The notes: generated by a model not told the origin, from the sequence alone. A stretch of DNA of 64,000 bases from Pedobacter frigiditerrae (GCF_032678705.1 NZ_JAVTSS010000002.1:682001-746000); one strand, 5' to 3'; positions 8,469 through 16,883 are shown, counted from the first letter of the stretch. Numbers and translations are program-made.

Positions 8469-8996
8469 ATGAGCATTAAATCAATTCTAATTATTGCCCT
8501 TACCACAATAACATTTGTAGCAAAGGCACAACAAAAATTTACAAAAGTTAAACCTACCGAAGAAGATAAACAAACCTATGCTTGGAATTATGAGATAGAA
8601 TGTGCTGGCGTGGGTACAGATGGAATGTATTTGGTAAAAGTTTACACGATTTCAAGTAAATCAAAATTAGATCTTGAACAAGCTAAAAAGAATGCAGTTC
8701 ATGGCGTAATTTTTAAAGGATTCCCTGGTAAGGATGGGTGTAAATCTCAAAAAGCTATAGCCACAAACCCTAATGTTGAATATGAAAAAAACGATTTCTT
8801 TATGAACTTTTTTCAAGACAACGGCAAATACATGAAATATGTTAGCTTATCTAACGCGGGCCAAATTGATGCAAAAGATACCAAAAAGGTGGGTAAAGAA
8901 TACAAGATTGGGGTAATAGTAACGGTATCAAAAGATGCTTTACGCAAAGATTTAGAAGAGGCTGGGATTATTAGAGGATTAAACTCTGGATTTTAA
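8469..8996 (+). CDS. Secreted protein, operon gene 2 (paralogue of gene 3)
   Basis: A 175-residue protein with a signal peptide ('IIALTTITFVAKAQQ'). The pattern 'ECAGVGTDGMYLVKVYT', 'AKKNAVHGVIFKGF', 'FFMNFFQDNGKYMKYVSLS', 'GKEYKIGVIVTVSKDALRKD' and 'LEEAGIIRGL' recurs in the next gene, so the two are tandem paralogues. This strand-helix layout resembles the small domain of LPP20/FlgT-like outer-membrane assembly proteins, an inference from pattern only. Two cysteines (in 'EIECAG' and 'KDGCKS') may form a disulfide in the periplasm. It starts 50 bp after gene 1 and 12 bp before gene 3. Confidence 0.8.
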   Translation: MSIKSILIIALTTITFVAKAQQKFTKVKPTEEDKQTYAWNYEIECAGVGTDGMYLVKVYTISSKSKLDLEQAKKNAVHGVIFKGFPGKDGCKSQKAIATNPNVEYEKNDFFMNFFQDNGKYMKYVSLSNAGQIDAKDTKKVGKEYKIGVIVTVSKDALRKDLEEAGIIRGLNSGF

Positions 8997-9008
8997 AAAA
9001 TTAAACAG

Positions 9009-9494
9009 ATGAAAAAATTAAAATTAATCGCATTTCTAATAGCGATAATAAGCTGTTCATGCAGTCAAAAAGTAGTTTTGGACAAAGGCAACTATAATTA
9101 TCAAGTTGCGGGAATTACTACAGATGGTAATGGGCGTTTGATTGTAAAATCGTTTGCAACAGGCAGAACTTACGATGAAATTAAGGTAAACGTGTTAAAA
9201 AAGGTAATTAGAGAAATTGTATTTGTTGGTATTACCAATGGTAGTAGTGCCATGTTTCAAAAGCCAATTATTACCGATGTAAGAGTAGAAACTGAGAAGC
9301 AAGATTACTTCGCTAAATTTTACACTTCGTTATTATCATCACAAGACTTTGTAAGCATTTCAAGAGAATTTGCAACCAAACCAGAAATTAAAATGCTAGA
9401 AAAGACACAAAATTTAGCGTTAGGTTTTGAAATTTCCGTTGATAGATCGCGAATAAAAGAAAAACTCATTAACGAGGGCATAATTAAAAATTAA
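9009..9494 (+). CDS. Lipoprotein, operon gene 3 (paralogue of gene 2)
   Basis: A 161-residue protein whose N-terminus ('MKKLKLIAFLIAIISCSCSQK') carries a lipobox, with Cys16 or Cys18 as the lipidated residue. The mature part repeats the layout of gene 2: 'VAGITTDGNGRLIVKSFATG', 'VLKKVIREIVFVGI', 'KQDYFAKFYTS', 'DFVSISREFA', 'LGFEISVDRSRIKEKL', 'INEGIIKN'. One copy is thus soluble or secreted (gene 2) and one membrane-anchored. Function unknown; an assembly pair in the cell envelope is possible. It is separated from genes 2 and 4 by 12 and 5 bp, so certainly co-transcribed. Confidence 0.8.
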   Translation: MKKLKLIAFLIAIISCSCSQKVVLDKGNYNYQVAGITTDGNGRLIVKSFATGRTYDEIKVNVLKKVIREIVFVGITNGSSAMFQKPIITDVRVETEKQDYFAKFYTSLLSSQDFVSISREFATKPEIKMLEKTQNLALGFEISVDRSRIKEKLINEGIIKN

Positions 9495-9499
9495 GTAAC

Positions 9500-10447
9500 A
9501 TGAAAAGAAAAATACTTCTGGTTATAACGATAATACTTTTGCATACACAGGTATTTTCGCAGGCAAAAAAACCCCGTATAATGATTGTGCCAAGTGATGC
9601 TTGGTGCATAACAAAAGGTTATTATTCGTCTTTTGATGATCAAGGCACAAAAAAACAAATACCTGATTACAAAAAGGCATTTCAAAATGATCTTGATTTG
9701 AAATTAGTCATTAGCAAAATTAATGGCATAATGGCAGAGAAAGGTTTTCCGCTAATTAGTTTAGAGCAAACATTGAAAAGCTTAGAAAGCAATAGTGCTG
9801 AAGATGCAATATTGACTTCAAAAACAGGAGGTGGCATAACAGAATCTCCAATTGACAAGTTGCGTAAAACAGCAAAAGCTGATATAATTATGGATCTTTC
9901 TTATCGTGTAAACGAAAGTGGACCAAAAAAATATGTGAGTTTTATACTGGCTGGACTAGATGCTTACTCAAATAAAGAAATTGCAACAGCAACTGGTAAC
10001 GGTGCTCCTTCTTTTTCAGTTGATGTGCCTATTTTATTAGAGGAGGCAGTACTTAACCACATGGATAATTTTAGTAATTCGTTACAAAAGCATTTTGATG
10101 ATTTGTTTGAAAACGGTAGGGAAATTTCCATCTATGTTAAAAAATTCGACACCTGGTCTGGCGACTTAGAAAAGGAATATAACGGTGAAGAATTAGGAAC
10201 ACTGATTGAAAACTGGATGAAAGCAAATACTGTAAAGGGTCGTTTTAGTACAGCAGATGCTACAGAAAATCAAATGCATTTTGACCAAGTACGCATTCCG
10301 CTTTACGATGCTTCAGGTAACGCTATAGATGCTAGAGCTTTTACAAGAAATTTGCAAAAATTCTTAAGCGCAGCTCCTTTTTCAATTGTAAATAAATTGA
10401 TGACAAAAGGGCTTGGTCAAGCAGTAATTGTTTTAGGAGAAAAATAA
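9500..10447 (+). CDS. Secreted DUF6175-like protein, operon gene 4
   Basis: A 315-residue protein with a signal peptide ('LLVITIILLHTQVFSQ'). The mature start 'KKPRIMIVPSDAWCITKGYY' and 'LDLKLVISKINGIMAEKGFPLISLEQTLKSLES' resemble the CsgG/TolB-N type alpha/beta fold, in which a 'vavlP' strand is followed by a helix and a second strand. Long well-conserved-looking blocks follow ('ADIIMDLSYRVNESGPKKYV', 'DNFSNSLQKHFDDLFENGRE', 'GRFSTADATENQMHFDQVRI'). I recall Bacteroides homologues annotated DUF6175. No catalytic motif is visible. It is the most distinctive member of the operon and the best query for homologues. Confidence 0.75.
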   Translation: MKRKILLVITIILLHTQVFSQAKKPRIMIVPSDAWCITKGYYSSFDDQGTKKQIPDYKKAFQNDLDLKLVISKINGIMAEKGFPLISLEQTLKSLESNSAEDAILTSKTGGGITESPIDKLRKTAKADIIMDLSYRVNESGPKKYVSFILAGLDAYSNKEIATATGNGAPSFSVDVPILLEEAVLNHMDNFSNSLQKHFDDLFENGREISIYVKKFDTWSGDLEKEYNGEELGTLIENWMKANTVKGRFSTADATENQMHFDQVRIPLYDASGNAIDARAFTRNLQKFLSAAPFSIVNKLMTKGLGQAVIVLGEK

Positions 10448-10462
10448 ACTAAACGAAAAAAC

Positions 10463-11419
10463 ATGAAAAAATTATTATTTTTCTTAGTTGCCTTATCGCC
10501 TGTTTTTGGTGCGTCTGCTCAAAATAGCCAAGGCAAGGTTGACGATTTTGGAAGGATTACCTTAGCGGCTTATGTTCCAGAGCAAATAGATGACATGCCT
10601 GTTTCAGCAAGGAGCATTTTGTCTAATAAATTGAGCCAAATTGTTACGGAAAGCGGCTTGGGTGGAAGCGCCATGAATGAACGTTTTATCATTACGGCAA
10701 ATGTAAGTGTTATGTCTAAAAACATAACCCCAACTGCACCTGCTATGCATGCTTTGTCTTTAGATATTACGCTTTATATTGGTGATGGTATTGATGGCAC
10801 AAAATTCTCAAGCACATCGGTAAGTGTTAAAGGTGTGGGAGAAAATGAAACCAAAGCCTACATCTCAGCTATAAAAGGTATTAGTGCAAACAATAATGCC
10901 ATTAAAACTTTTATAGAATCTGGAAAGGCTAAAATTTTAAAATACTACAATACAAAATGTGATTTTATCATTAGTGATGCGCAAAGCTTGGCTAGTCAGG
11001 GTAGATATGAAGAGGCTTTTTATAAGTTATCAGGCATCCCTGAAATTAGCAAAGATTGTTATAACAAGGCAAGATCAATCATTATCCCTATTTACAAAAA
11101 ACACAGGGATAAGATTTGTCAAACCAGATTAATGGAAGCAAAAACCATTTGGGCAGCAAGCCAAAATTATGATGGTGCCGTTGCTGCTGGCGATATTTTA
11201 AGTCAGATAGATCCAACTGCTGCTTGTTATGGCGAAGTGAAAAAATTCGTTGCTGAAATTGCTAAAGGTGTGAAAGAAAAAGACAATAAAGAATGGCAGT
11301 TTATATTTAAGCAACAACAATTAGATTCTGATGTTCTAAAATCAGCTTACAGTTTAGGTATGGCTTATGCCAACCGACAACCGCAAGCTGTAGTTTATAA
11401 CGTAAAAGGCTGGTGGTAA
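10463..11419 (+). CDS. Secreted protein with tandem helical region, operon gene 5
   Basis: A 318-residue protein with a signal peptide ('LLFFLVALSPVFGASAQ'). The N-terminal ~150 residues are beta-rich ('RFIITANVSVMSKNITPTAP', 'HALSLDITLYIGDGIDGTKF'), like CsgG-adjacent or LPP20-like domains. The second half is helical with TPR-like features ('AQSLASQGRYEEAFYKLSGI', 'AKTIWAASQNYDGAVAAGDI') and paired cysteines (CDF, DCY, CQTR, ACYG). It ends the operon; a strong terminator starts 25 bp after the stop. Function unknown; a periplasmic or surface complex with genes 1-4 is inferred from shared export signals and tight spacing. Confidence 0.8.
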   Translation: MKKLLFFLVALSPVFGASAQNSQGKVDDFGRITLAAYVPEQIDDMPVSARSILSNKLSQIVTESGLGGSAMNERFIITANVSVMSKNITPTAPAMHALSLDITLYIGDGIDGTKFSSTSVSVKGVGENETKAYISAIKGISANNNAIKTFIESGKAKILKYYNTKCDFIISDAQSLASQGRYEEAFYKLSGIPEISKDCYNKARSIIIPIYKKHRDKICQTRLMEAKTIWAASQNYDGAVAAGDILSQIDPTAACYGEVKKFVAEIAKGVKEKDNKEWQFIFKQQQLDSDVLKSAYSLGMAYANRQPQAVVYNVKGWW

Positions 11420-11443
11420 ATTAGTGTCTCTCAATTTAAGGTT

Positions 11444-11481
11444 AAAAATCTAGGCTAATATTTATTAGTCCTAGATTTTTT
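11444..11481 (+). terminator. Rho-independent terminator of the secreted operon
   Basis: Arms AAAAATCTAGG (11444-11454) and CCTAGATTTTT (11470-11480) are a perfect 11-bp inverted repeat. The loop itself pairs further (CTAAT/ATTAG), and a T-run closes the 3' side (11476-11481). Confidence 0.85.
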
Positions 11482-11540
11482 GCTTTAAGACCAACTGGTT
11501 CTTAAAAATTGTTTTTCTTAAGAACGAATAGAATTTTAAA

Positions 11541-11588
11541 GGAGATTCTTCGCTTCGCTCTGCATGACCAGTTAGCTCTGAATGACAA
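11541..11588. repeat. REP-like fragment between convergent genes
   Basis: Contains GAGATTCTTCGCTTCGCTCT, then CATGAC and GCTCTGAATGAC, which look like two overlapping ends of the TTCG..ATGAC repeat type also seen at 5420-5518. It lies between the terminator of the secreted operon and the 3' end of the SDR gene. Confidence 0.5.
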
Positions 11589-11594
11589 AACTTA

Positions 11595-12410
11595 TTAAAC
11601 TCCGCTGTTCACGAAAAAGCCACCATCAACATTAATAACCGTTCCAGTTACAAAAGCAGAGGCATCGCTCAATAACCATTGCAAAGCTCCAATTAATTCA
11701 TCGGTATCACCAAAACGCTTAAATGGAGTTTGCTTAATTACCAAGTTACCACGTTCGGTATAAGAACCATCGGTATTTGTTAACAATGCTCTATTTTGTT
11801 CTGTTAAAAAGAAGCCGGGGGCGATGGCATTCATCCTTACCTTATCACCAAAACGATTAGCCAATTCTACAGCGAACCATTGCGTATAACAGTCGATCGC
11901 AGCTTTACCCATACTATAACCCAAAACCCTAGTAATTACTCTTTTCGAGCTCATAGATGAGATGTTTACAATGCTTCCAGTTCCAGCTTCCAACATGGCT
12001 TTACCGAAAATTTGAGTGGGAATTAATGTTCCCCAAAGGTTTAACTCCATCGCTTTGCGCATACCATCTACATTCATTCCAAAAATGTCATCATCTTTCA
12101 TGATAATTGCTTCTGGAATATTTCCACCAGCTGCATTTACCAAGCCATCAATTTTGCCAAAAATTGATAAAACTTTATCTTTGGCTTGTTCTAAAGCTTT
12201 TTCATCCAGCACATCTGCAATTAAAGCAATTGCCTTACCTCCATTTTTAATTACTTCTTCTGCTCTTTCGTTTGCAACTTTTTCATTTCTTCCTAAAATT
12301 CCAACCGTTCCCCCTGCTTCTACTATCCCTTTTATAAATGATTTTCCAATGATGCCTGTTCCGCCAGTTACAACGATTACTTTTCCTTCTAAAGAGAATT
12401 TATTATCCAT
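11595..12410 (-). CDS. SDR oxidoreductase, probable D-mannonate oxidoreductase
   Basis: A 271-residue short-chain dehydrogenase. The cofactor loop TGGTGIIG is at residues 15-22, the 'NAAGG' motif near 92-96, and the catalytic Ser151/152, Tyr165 and Lys169 ('YSMGK') are all present. Sequence blocks 'NLWGTLIPTQIFGKAML' and 'FVTGTVINVDGGFF' match the SDR-type D-mannonate oxidoreductases common in Bacteroidota, which interconvert fructuronate and mannonate with NAD(H) in hexuronate catabolism. The usual uxuA partner is not next to it here. The general SDR call is certain; substrate is inferred. Confidence 0.8.
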   Translation of the reverse strand: MDNKFSLEGKVIVVTGGTGIIGKSFIKGIVEAGGTVGILGRNEKVANERAEEVIKNGGKAIALIADVLDEKALEQAKDKVLSIFGKIDGLVNAAGGNIPEAIIMKDDDIFGMNVDGMRKAMELNLWGTLIPTQIFGKAMLEAGTGSIVNISSMSSKRVITRVLGYSMGKAAIDCYTQWFAVELANRFGDKVRMNAIAPGFFLTEQNRALLTNTDGSYTERGNLVIKQTPFKRFGDTDELIGALQWLLSDASAFVTGTVINVDGGFFVNSGV

Positions 12411-12510
12411 TTTTGCTTTTTATATCAATTGTTATTCAATTTTCTAAGGTAGTAAATCTATTTTTCATAAAGCTTATTGACAATGTGCCGATTCTACATA
12501 AAGAAAATAT

Positions 12511-12730
12511 TAGCCCGCGGATGAACGCTAATTACGCAGATAAAAGAAGATTAGGATTTACCGAATAGAATGTCTTCGCTAAAAAAATCTGCGCAATCCC
12601 CAAAATCTACGGGAGAAAACATAGACCCGCTGATAAACGCTAATGTCGCAGATAAAAGAAGATTAGGTTTTACTGAATAGAATGTCTTCGCTAAAAAATA
12701 TCTGCGCAATCCCAAAAATCTGCGGGAAAA
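12511..12730. repeat. Two tandem ~110-bp repeats, downstream flank of GxxExxY gene
   Basis: Unit 1 (CCCGC at 12514 to GGG at 12613) and unit 2 (CCCGC at 12626 to GCGGG at 12726) are close to 90% alike by eye. Each starts CCCGC.GAT and ends ATCT.CGGG, i.e. has inverted termini, and contains the shared core 'AATAGAATGTCTTCGCTAAA'. Unit 2 ends only a few bases before the stop codon of the GxxExxY gene. The AT-rich stretch 12411-12510 before unit 1 should hold the SDR promoter; nothing else is seen. Confidence 0.85.
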
Positions 12731-13107
12731 TTAAAGTCCATTAACTTTTCTAAAAATAGAGTCTGTAATGTTAGAACTGTTAAAATTTACCAGTAACCCT
12801 AATTTTAAGCCAGAAAGTTTAAGATATGTCAGCAACTGAAGATGGTGTAATGATTTAAGAATTTCAACAGATTTTATTTCTACAATTACCAAATCATTTA
12901 TTAATAAGTCAATCCTATAACCACCATCAAGTTTTACACCATCAAAAATTACTGGAAGCGACACTTGTTGCTTAACATCTAAACCATTTTCTTTTAAAAC
13001 ATGAGCAAGAGTTAATTCATAAACTGACTCAAGCAATCCTGGACCAAGAACATTGTAGACAGTAAAAATTGCCCCCGAATTTTATAAGATATTTCATTTT
13101 CATCCAT
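12731..13107 (-). pseudogene. GxxExxY protein gene with a one-base frameshift
   Basis: Translation from ATG at 13105-13107 gives 'MDENEISYKIRG' and then leaves frame. Adding one G to the run of five (C-run 13072-13076 on the + strand) restores 'RGAIFTVYNVLGPGLLESVYEL', which joins the open frame ending at 12731. The joined ~125-residue product is a typical GxxExxY protein (PDDEXK-like nuclease fold, function unknown), with 'GYRIDLLINDLVIVEIKSV' carrying the D..ExK-type residues. The lesion is in a homopolymer, so a sequencing error or slippage switch is possible. It is flanked on both sides by the same repeat family. Confidence 0.85.
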
Positions 13108-13194
13108 ACTTAATAATGTTTAAATATTAAATTATAATGGATGATCAAATGAATATACGTTTTATGTAAACACAATCCAAAAGCTGATAAATAT

Positions 13195-13380
13195 TAGCCC
13201 GCTGATGAACGCTAATGTCGCAGATAAAAGAAGATTAGGATTTACTGAATAGAATGTCTTCGCTAAAAAAATCTGCGCAATCCCCAAAATCTGCGGGAGA
13301 AAACATAGGCCCACAGATGAACGCTAATTCCGCAGATAAAAAAAGATTAAACTGATCTATCAAAAAATAAATCTGCGGGA
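13195..13380. repeat. Two further repeat units, upstream flank of GxxExxY gene
   Basis: Unit 3 (CCCGC at 13198 to GCGGG at 13297) is nearly identical to unit 1. Unit 4 (CCCACAGAT at 13310 to ATCTGCGGG at 13379) is shorter, with the same termini but a diverged middle. All four units run in the same direction, with the GxxExxY gene between units 2 and 3. Unit 4 ends 11 bp from the esterase stop codon. Confidence 0.85.
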
Positions 13381-13390
13381 GAAAGAAACC

Positions 13391-14170
13391 TTACTTCTTA
13401 ATCAATTTTAACATTCCCTTTGCAAAACGAGCACCATATATAGTTGCTGATGGACTATCGAAATGGGTGGTGTCTCCTTTATGGGTTAAGCCTTCTGATG
13501 TTACATAACCTGTGAACTTAATCTTTTGAGGAATTTGATGTATCACCTCATTAATTAATTTGTAGTTATCACGAAATTGACCTAATTCGCCCACAACAAA
13601 AGGCAAATTTGGATTATTGGTTTCTTTACGAACCCTTTCTATCAAAGCAGTTAATTTTTCTAAGTAAACAGCAGCAGATTTAGGGTTACTATCAGATTCT
13701 CCTTGCAACCAAATTGCACCGTTAATCTCTCCCAACTTCATCGCTTCTTTTATTCGCAATAAGGCATCATCATAAGGATGAGTATTTGTTGCCTTATCAA
13801 AAGCGCCTGATTCCCACTTAACAATAGATGTACCACCTACTGCACAAGGGACCAAGTAGATGGTATCTTTTGGAAAAACATCAGCTAATGCTGCTCCAAA
13901 AGCTAGACCCGGACCAACACCGGCAACTTTTGGTTTATCAAAATGTAAGGGATGTTTTGCAATAACCCATTCATTATTTGCATTGAGCATTAATACCCTG
14001 TCGTATTGCAGGTTTTTATATTCAGCTGTAACCGCACCTCGTCCTGCCATGTTGCTCTGTCCCATTAACAGATAAATTTGCTTCCTAGGTTTCTCTGACA
14101 AATTTTTAAGTCTAAAACTGAAACAAACTAATGTTAGCGCAACAAATACGAGGTATTTCATGTCATTCAA
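13391..14170 (-). CDS. SASA-type carbohydrate acetylesterase
   Basis: A 259-residue protein with an N-terminal hydrophobic signal ('MKYLVFVALTLVCFSF'; the real start may be Met4). It has the SGNH-hydrolase signature of the sialate O-acetylesterase/CE6 family: nucleophile Ser39 in 'MGQSNMAGRG', the 'GPGLAFG' block, 'WLQGESD' and the catalytic His in 'DTTHFDS'. These enzymes remove acetyl groups from sugars. It follows the phospholipase C gene by only 7 bp, so is co-transcribed, and sits downstream of the mannan PUL, suggesting a role on decorated glycans. Periplasmic or surface exposed. Confidence 0.85.
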   Translation of the reverse strand: MNDMKYLVFVALTLVCFSFRLKNLSEKPRKQIYLLMGQSNMAGRGAVTAEYKNLQYDRVLMLNANNEWVIAKHPLHFDKPKVAGVGPGLAFGAALADVFPKDTIYLVPCAVGGTSIVKWESGAFDKATNTHPYDDALLRIKEAMKLGEINGAIWLQGESDSNPKSAAVYLEKLTALIERVRKETNNPNLPFVVGELGQFRDNYKLINEVIHQIPQKIKFTGYVTSEGLTHKGDTTHFDSPSATIYGARFAKGMLKLIKK

Positions 14171-14177
14171 ATTTTAG

Positions 14178-16700
14178 CTATACAATTCTTCCCATGAAAG
14201 GATCTGTCTTTGTCTCGATGCCAGTTTCAACTCTACCAGCAAAACGTTCTTCAAACTGTTCATGGTTACTTAACTTCACCGAAAAATCATACCAACTAAA
14301 TGATTTCTGTAGATTTATAGTTACCTGAACTGTACTTTTTGCTGCTACTTCCTTTTTAATGCCTGTGGCTTTATAGGCATTATCGCTAATATTAAAAGCG
14401 TGAGACTTGGTATCATTGTTAACCAAATTAACAATCACATTTCCGGTAAGCTTGGCTGCATTTCCTTTTGCCTTTTCAAAGGTACATTCAACTTTTACTA
14501 GCGGATTATTTTTGCTCCCCATAAATTCCCTGAAAAAACCATTCGGTCCATTTAAACGCAAATGATAATTATCATTTTCAAAAGAATCTAGTGGCCAGTT
14601 GTAAGTCAGGCTGTCTCCAGCTTTTACCGCAAAAGACCAGTTTCTGGCTAGCTCATTTTGTGGACCAAACTTAACTGGCACTGAAACTGTAAATGGAGAT
14701 CCAGCAGCATTTTTACCAAAAATCTCATTTCCAACTTTAAATTTTATCGTAACACTTTTCTTGTCGTTCGTTAAACCAACATCAGCATATAACTCATAAG
14801 GTAATGCGCAAGAAGAACGAACTCCTTCTTCCTGAAGACTAATTAATGAGGGTTTTACTTTTATTGCTTCTATTTCCTGTGCCGAAAGTTTTTTCATTGC
14901 AGCAGGTTCTTGTTTAAACTTGGCGTTAAAAATAGTTTCTACATTTTTATCTCTATCCAAAAAAGGGATTTTCTCCAATGGTGCACCATTATAAGGTGTA
15001 AAAGCAGAAGTTAAATCGCCACAAATGGTTCTTCTCCATTCGCTAATATTGCTACTCCTTACTTGCTTCTTATATTTTTGATTAACGAAGGTTTCTAAAA
15101 ATTGTAAGGTAGAAGTATGATCAAAAACCTCTGAGCAAACTTTTCCGCCTCTGCTCCATGGAGAAGCAATCATCATTGGCACCCTAAACCCTAAACCAAT
15201 AGGTGCTTCCCTTGCTTGTGTTTTTGGAATGCCTTGCTTGATTTCATTTGCTAATCGAACGTGTTCAATTTCCGTTTCAATTCCTGCAGATACTTTCCCT
15301 GTTTCAGGTAGTTTTTGATCGGGGATAGAGAAAGGTGGAATATGGTCGTAATAACCATCATTTTCATCGTAGGTTACAATAAAAATAGTCTTTTTCCAGA
15401 CTGCTGGATTTTTGGTTAGGATATCCAATATCTCAGAAACGTACCAAGCCCCATACCAAGGTGCACTAGGATGATCTGAAAAGTTTTGCGGACCCGCTAA
15501 CCAAGAAACTGTCGGCAGTTTTCCTTTGTTTACATCTTCTCTAAACTGGTGAAATAGATCTCCAGCCGGAACAGTAGCCTTACGTTCTACGCCATTATCC
15601 ATATAAGTTAATTCAGCAAGTTTTCTATAATTAGCATCTCCAACATTAACCGTAAATGCGTTATGATAAAGTTCCTTCTGTTTTGCCGTTAATTTTTCAT
15701 AGCCTTCCTTGTTCCATTTGGTTAATTCTTTTCGGGCATTATCTAAAACTTCTTGTTTTGTTTTTAATGCTTCCCTTGCTTTTACCGCAGCTTGTTCATC
15801 TGCCGGACTTGCCTCTTGAATTTTATCTATTTCTGCTGGTAAAGTCTCTGCTTGGTTTTGTAAACCTTTAATGTATCGTTCAGAGAACTTCACGTTATAA
15901 GCTTTAAAAAACTCTAACAAATTACAGCCATAGTTTGCCAACCAAGATCTCTCCTCACCAACAAAGCCACCCCCACAACTAATTTCATTTTGATAAAATT
16001 TCCAAGCAATATCATTTTGTGATAACAACTCTGGAAATGTTTCCCAACCTAATGTAGCATGGGCAAAATCTGTATTTCTAATATGGGCTTTTGGAATTCC
16101 ATCTGTATCATGGGTAATTTTACCCGTCCAAAAGAATGAACGATTTGGCGTTGTACTGGTCATCGCAGAGCAAAAGTTCTGATCACAAACTGTAAAGGCA
16201 TCCGCCATTGCGTAATTAAATGGAATGTCTTCCCTTGTGTAATAACCTAATGTTAAAGGTAGATCGGCATATTTTTTATTGCCAGATTTTTTGGCAAGTA
16301 ACCATTTATCGTACTTACCAAAGTTGTTTGCATCAACCTGACTTGCCCTTGAATGTGGCAACGAACCCATCCAAGTTATCTTGGTGTCTTTAATATCTAA
16401 TCTAAAAGGCGAATAAGTATTTCCTACAGCATCGGTTTGTAGCCATACCGGATTTTGATTGGGTAGCCTGATTGCTCTTGGATCGTTAAACCCTCTTACG
16501 CCCTGCAAAGTTCCAAAACAATGATCAAAAGAACGATTTTCTTGCATCAAGATTACGATATGCTCAGCATCCAAATAAGTACTGCCTAAAGCCGGATTAA
16601 TGGCCATTGCCCTTTGAATTGCAGGAGGTAAAATGTTAGCCATCATGGCACCGCCAGATAATAATGCTGCCTTTTTTAGAAAATCTCTTCTTGAATCCAT
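14178..16700 (-). CDS. Phosphocholine-specific phospholipase C
   Basis: An 840-residue enzyme with a twin-arginine signal ('MDSRRDFLKKAALLSGGAMM'), so folded before export. Residues ~40-560 form the phosphoesterase domain with 'AEHIVILMQENRSFDHCFGTL', 'DQNFCSAMTSTTPNRSFFWTG', 'TYDENDGYYDHIPPF' and 'GLGFRVPMMIASPWSRGG', characteristic of the PlcN/PlcH family. Two C-terminal beta domains (DUF756-type) follow. The family hydrolyses phosphatidylcholine or sphingomyelin, and may act on other phosphocholine esters. It is the first gene of a two-gene unit with the esterase, separated from the PUL by a terminator. Confidence 0.9.
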   Translation of the reverse strand: MDSRRDFLKKAALLSGGAMMANILPPAIQRAMAINPALGSTYLDAEHIVILMQENRSFDHCFGTLQGVRGFNDPRAIRLPNQNPVWLQTDAVGNTYSPFRLDIKDTKITWMGSLPHSRASQVDANNFGKYDKWLLAKKSGNKKYADLPLTLGYYTREDIPFNYAMADAFTVCDQNFCSAMTSTTPNRSFFWTGKITHDTDGIPKAHIRNTDFAHATLGWETFPELLSQNDIAWKFYQNEISCGGGFVGEERSWLANYGCNLLEFFKAYNVKFSERYIKGLQNQAETLPAEIDKIQEASPADEQAAVKAREALKTKQEVLDNARKELTKWNKEGYEKLTAKQKELYHNAFTVNVGDANYRKLAELTYMDNGVERKATVPAGDLFHQFREDVNKGKLPTVSWLAGPQNFSDHPSAPWYGAWYVSEILDILTKNPAVWKKTIFIVTYDENDGYYDHIPPFSIPDQKLPETGKVSAGIETEIEHVRLANEIKQGIPKTQAREAPIGLGFRVPMMIASPWSRGGKVCSEVFDHTSTLQFLETFVNQKYKKQVRSSNISEWRRTICGDLTSAFTPYNGAPLEKIPFLDRDKNVETIFNAKFKQEPAAMKKLSAQEIEAIKVKPSLISLQEEGVRSSCALPYELYADVGLTNDKKSVTIKFKVGNEIFGKNAAGSPFTVSVPVKFGPQNELARNWSFAVKAGDSLTYNWPLDSFENDNYHLRLNGPNGFFREFMGSKNNPLVKVECTFEKAKGNAAKLTGNVIVNLVNNDTKSHAFNISDNAYKATGIKKEVAAKSTVQVTINLQKSFSWYDFSVKLSNHEQFEERFAGRVETGIETKTDPFMGRIV

Positions 16701-16851
16701 TTCGAAATAATATGAAAGTTAAATATACCATTTCTTCGATTTTTTACCCAGAATAACTGTCTTTTATCAAAGAAATTACATAAGTGAAAGTATACGAAGT
16801 TATCAAATCGAAATAAAGAGAAGTTTAAAGTAAAAACATCATTTTGTAAAC

Positions 16852-16883
16852 AAAAAAAGAGAGCCACTGATTTGTGACTCTCT
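16852..16883 (-). terminator. Rho-independent terminator of the mannan PUL
   Basis: Read on the minus strand: AGAGAGTCAC (16883-16874), a 6-nt loop, GTGGCTCTCT (16867-16858), then seven T (complement of 16852-16858). One mismatch in the stem. It lies ~45 bp after the stop of the last GH92 gene and separates the PUL from the phospholipase C unit. Confidence 0.85.

Noticed and set aside
16676..16867. 63-codon frame upstream of the phospholipase gene
   Set aside because: It spans the PUL terminator and the phospholipase promoter region; Phe-rich composition reflects AT-rich DNA.
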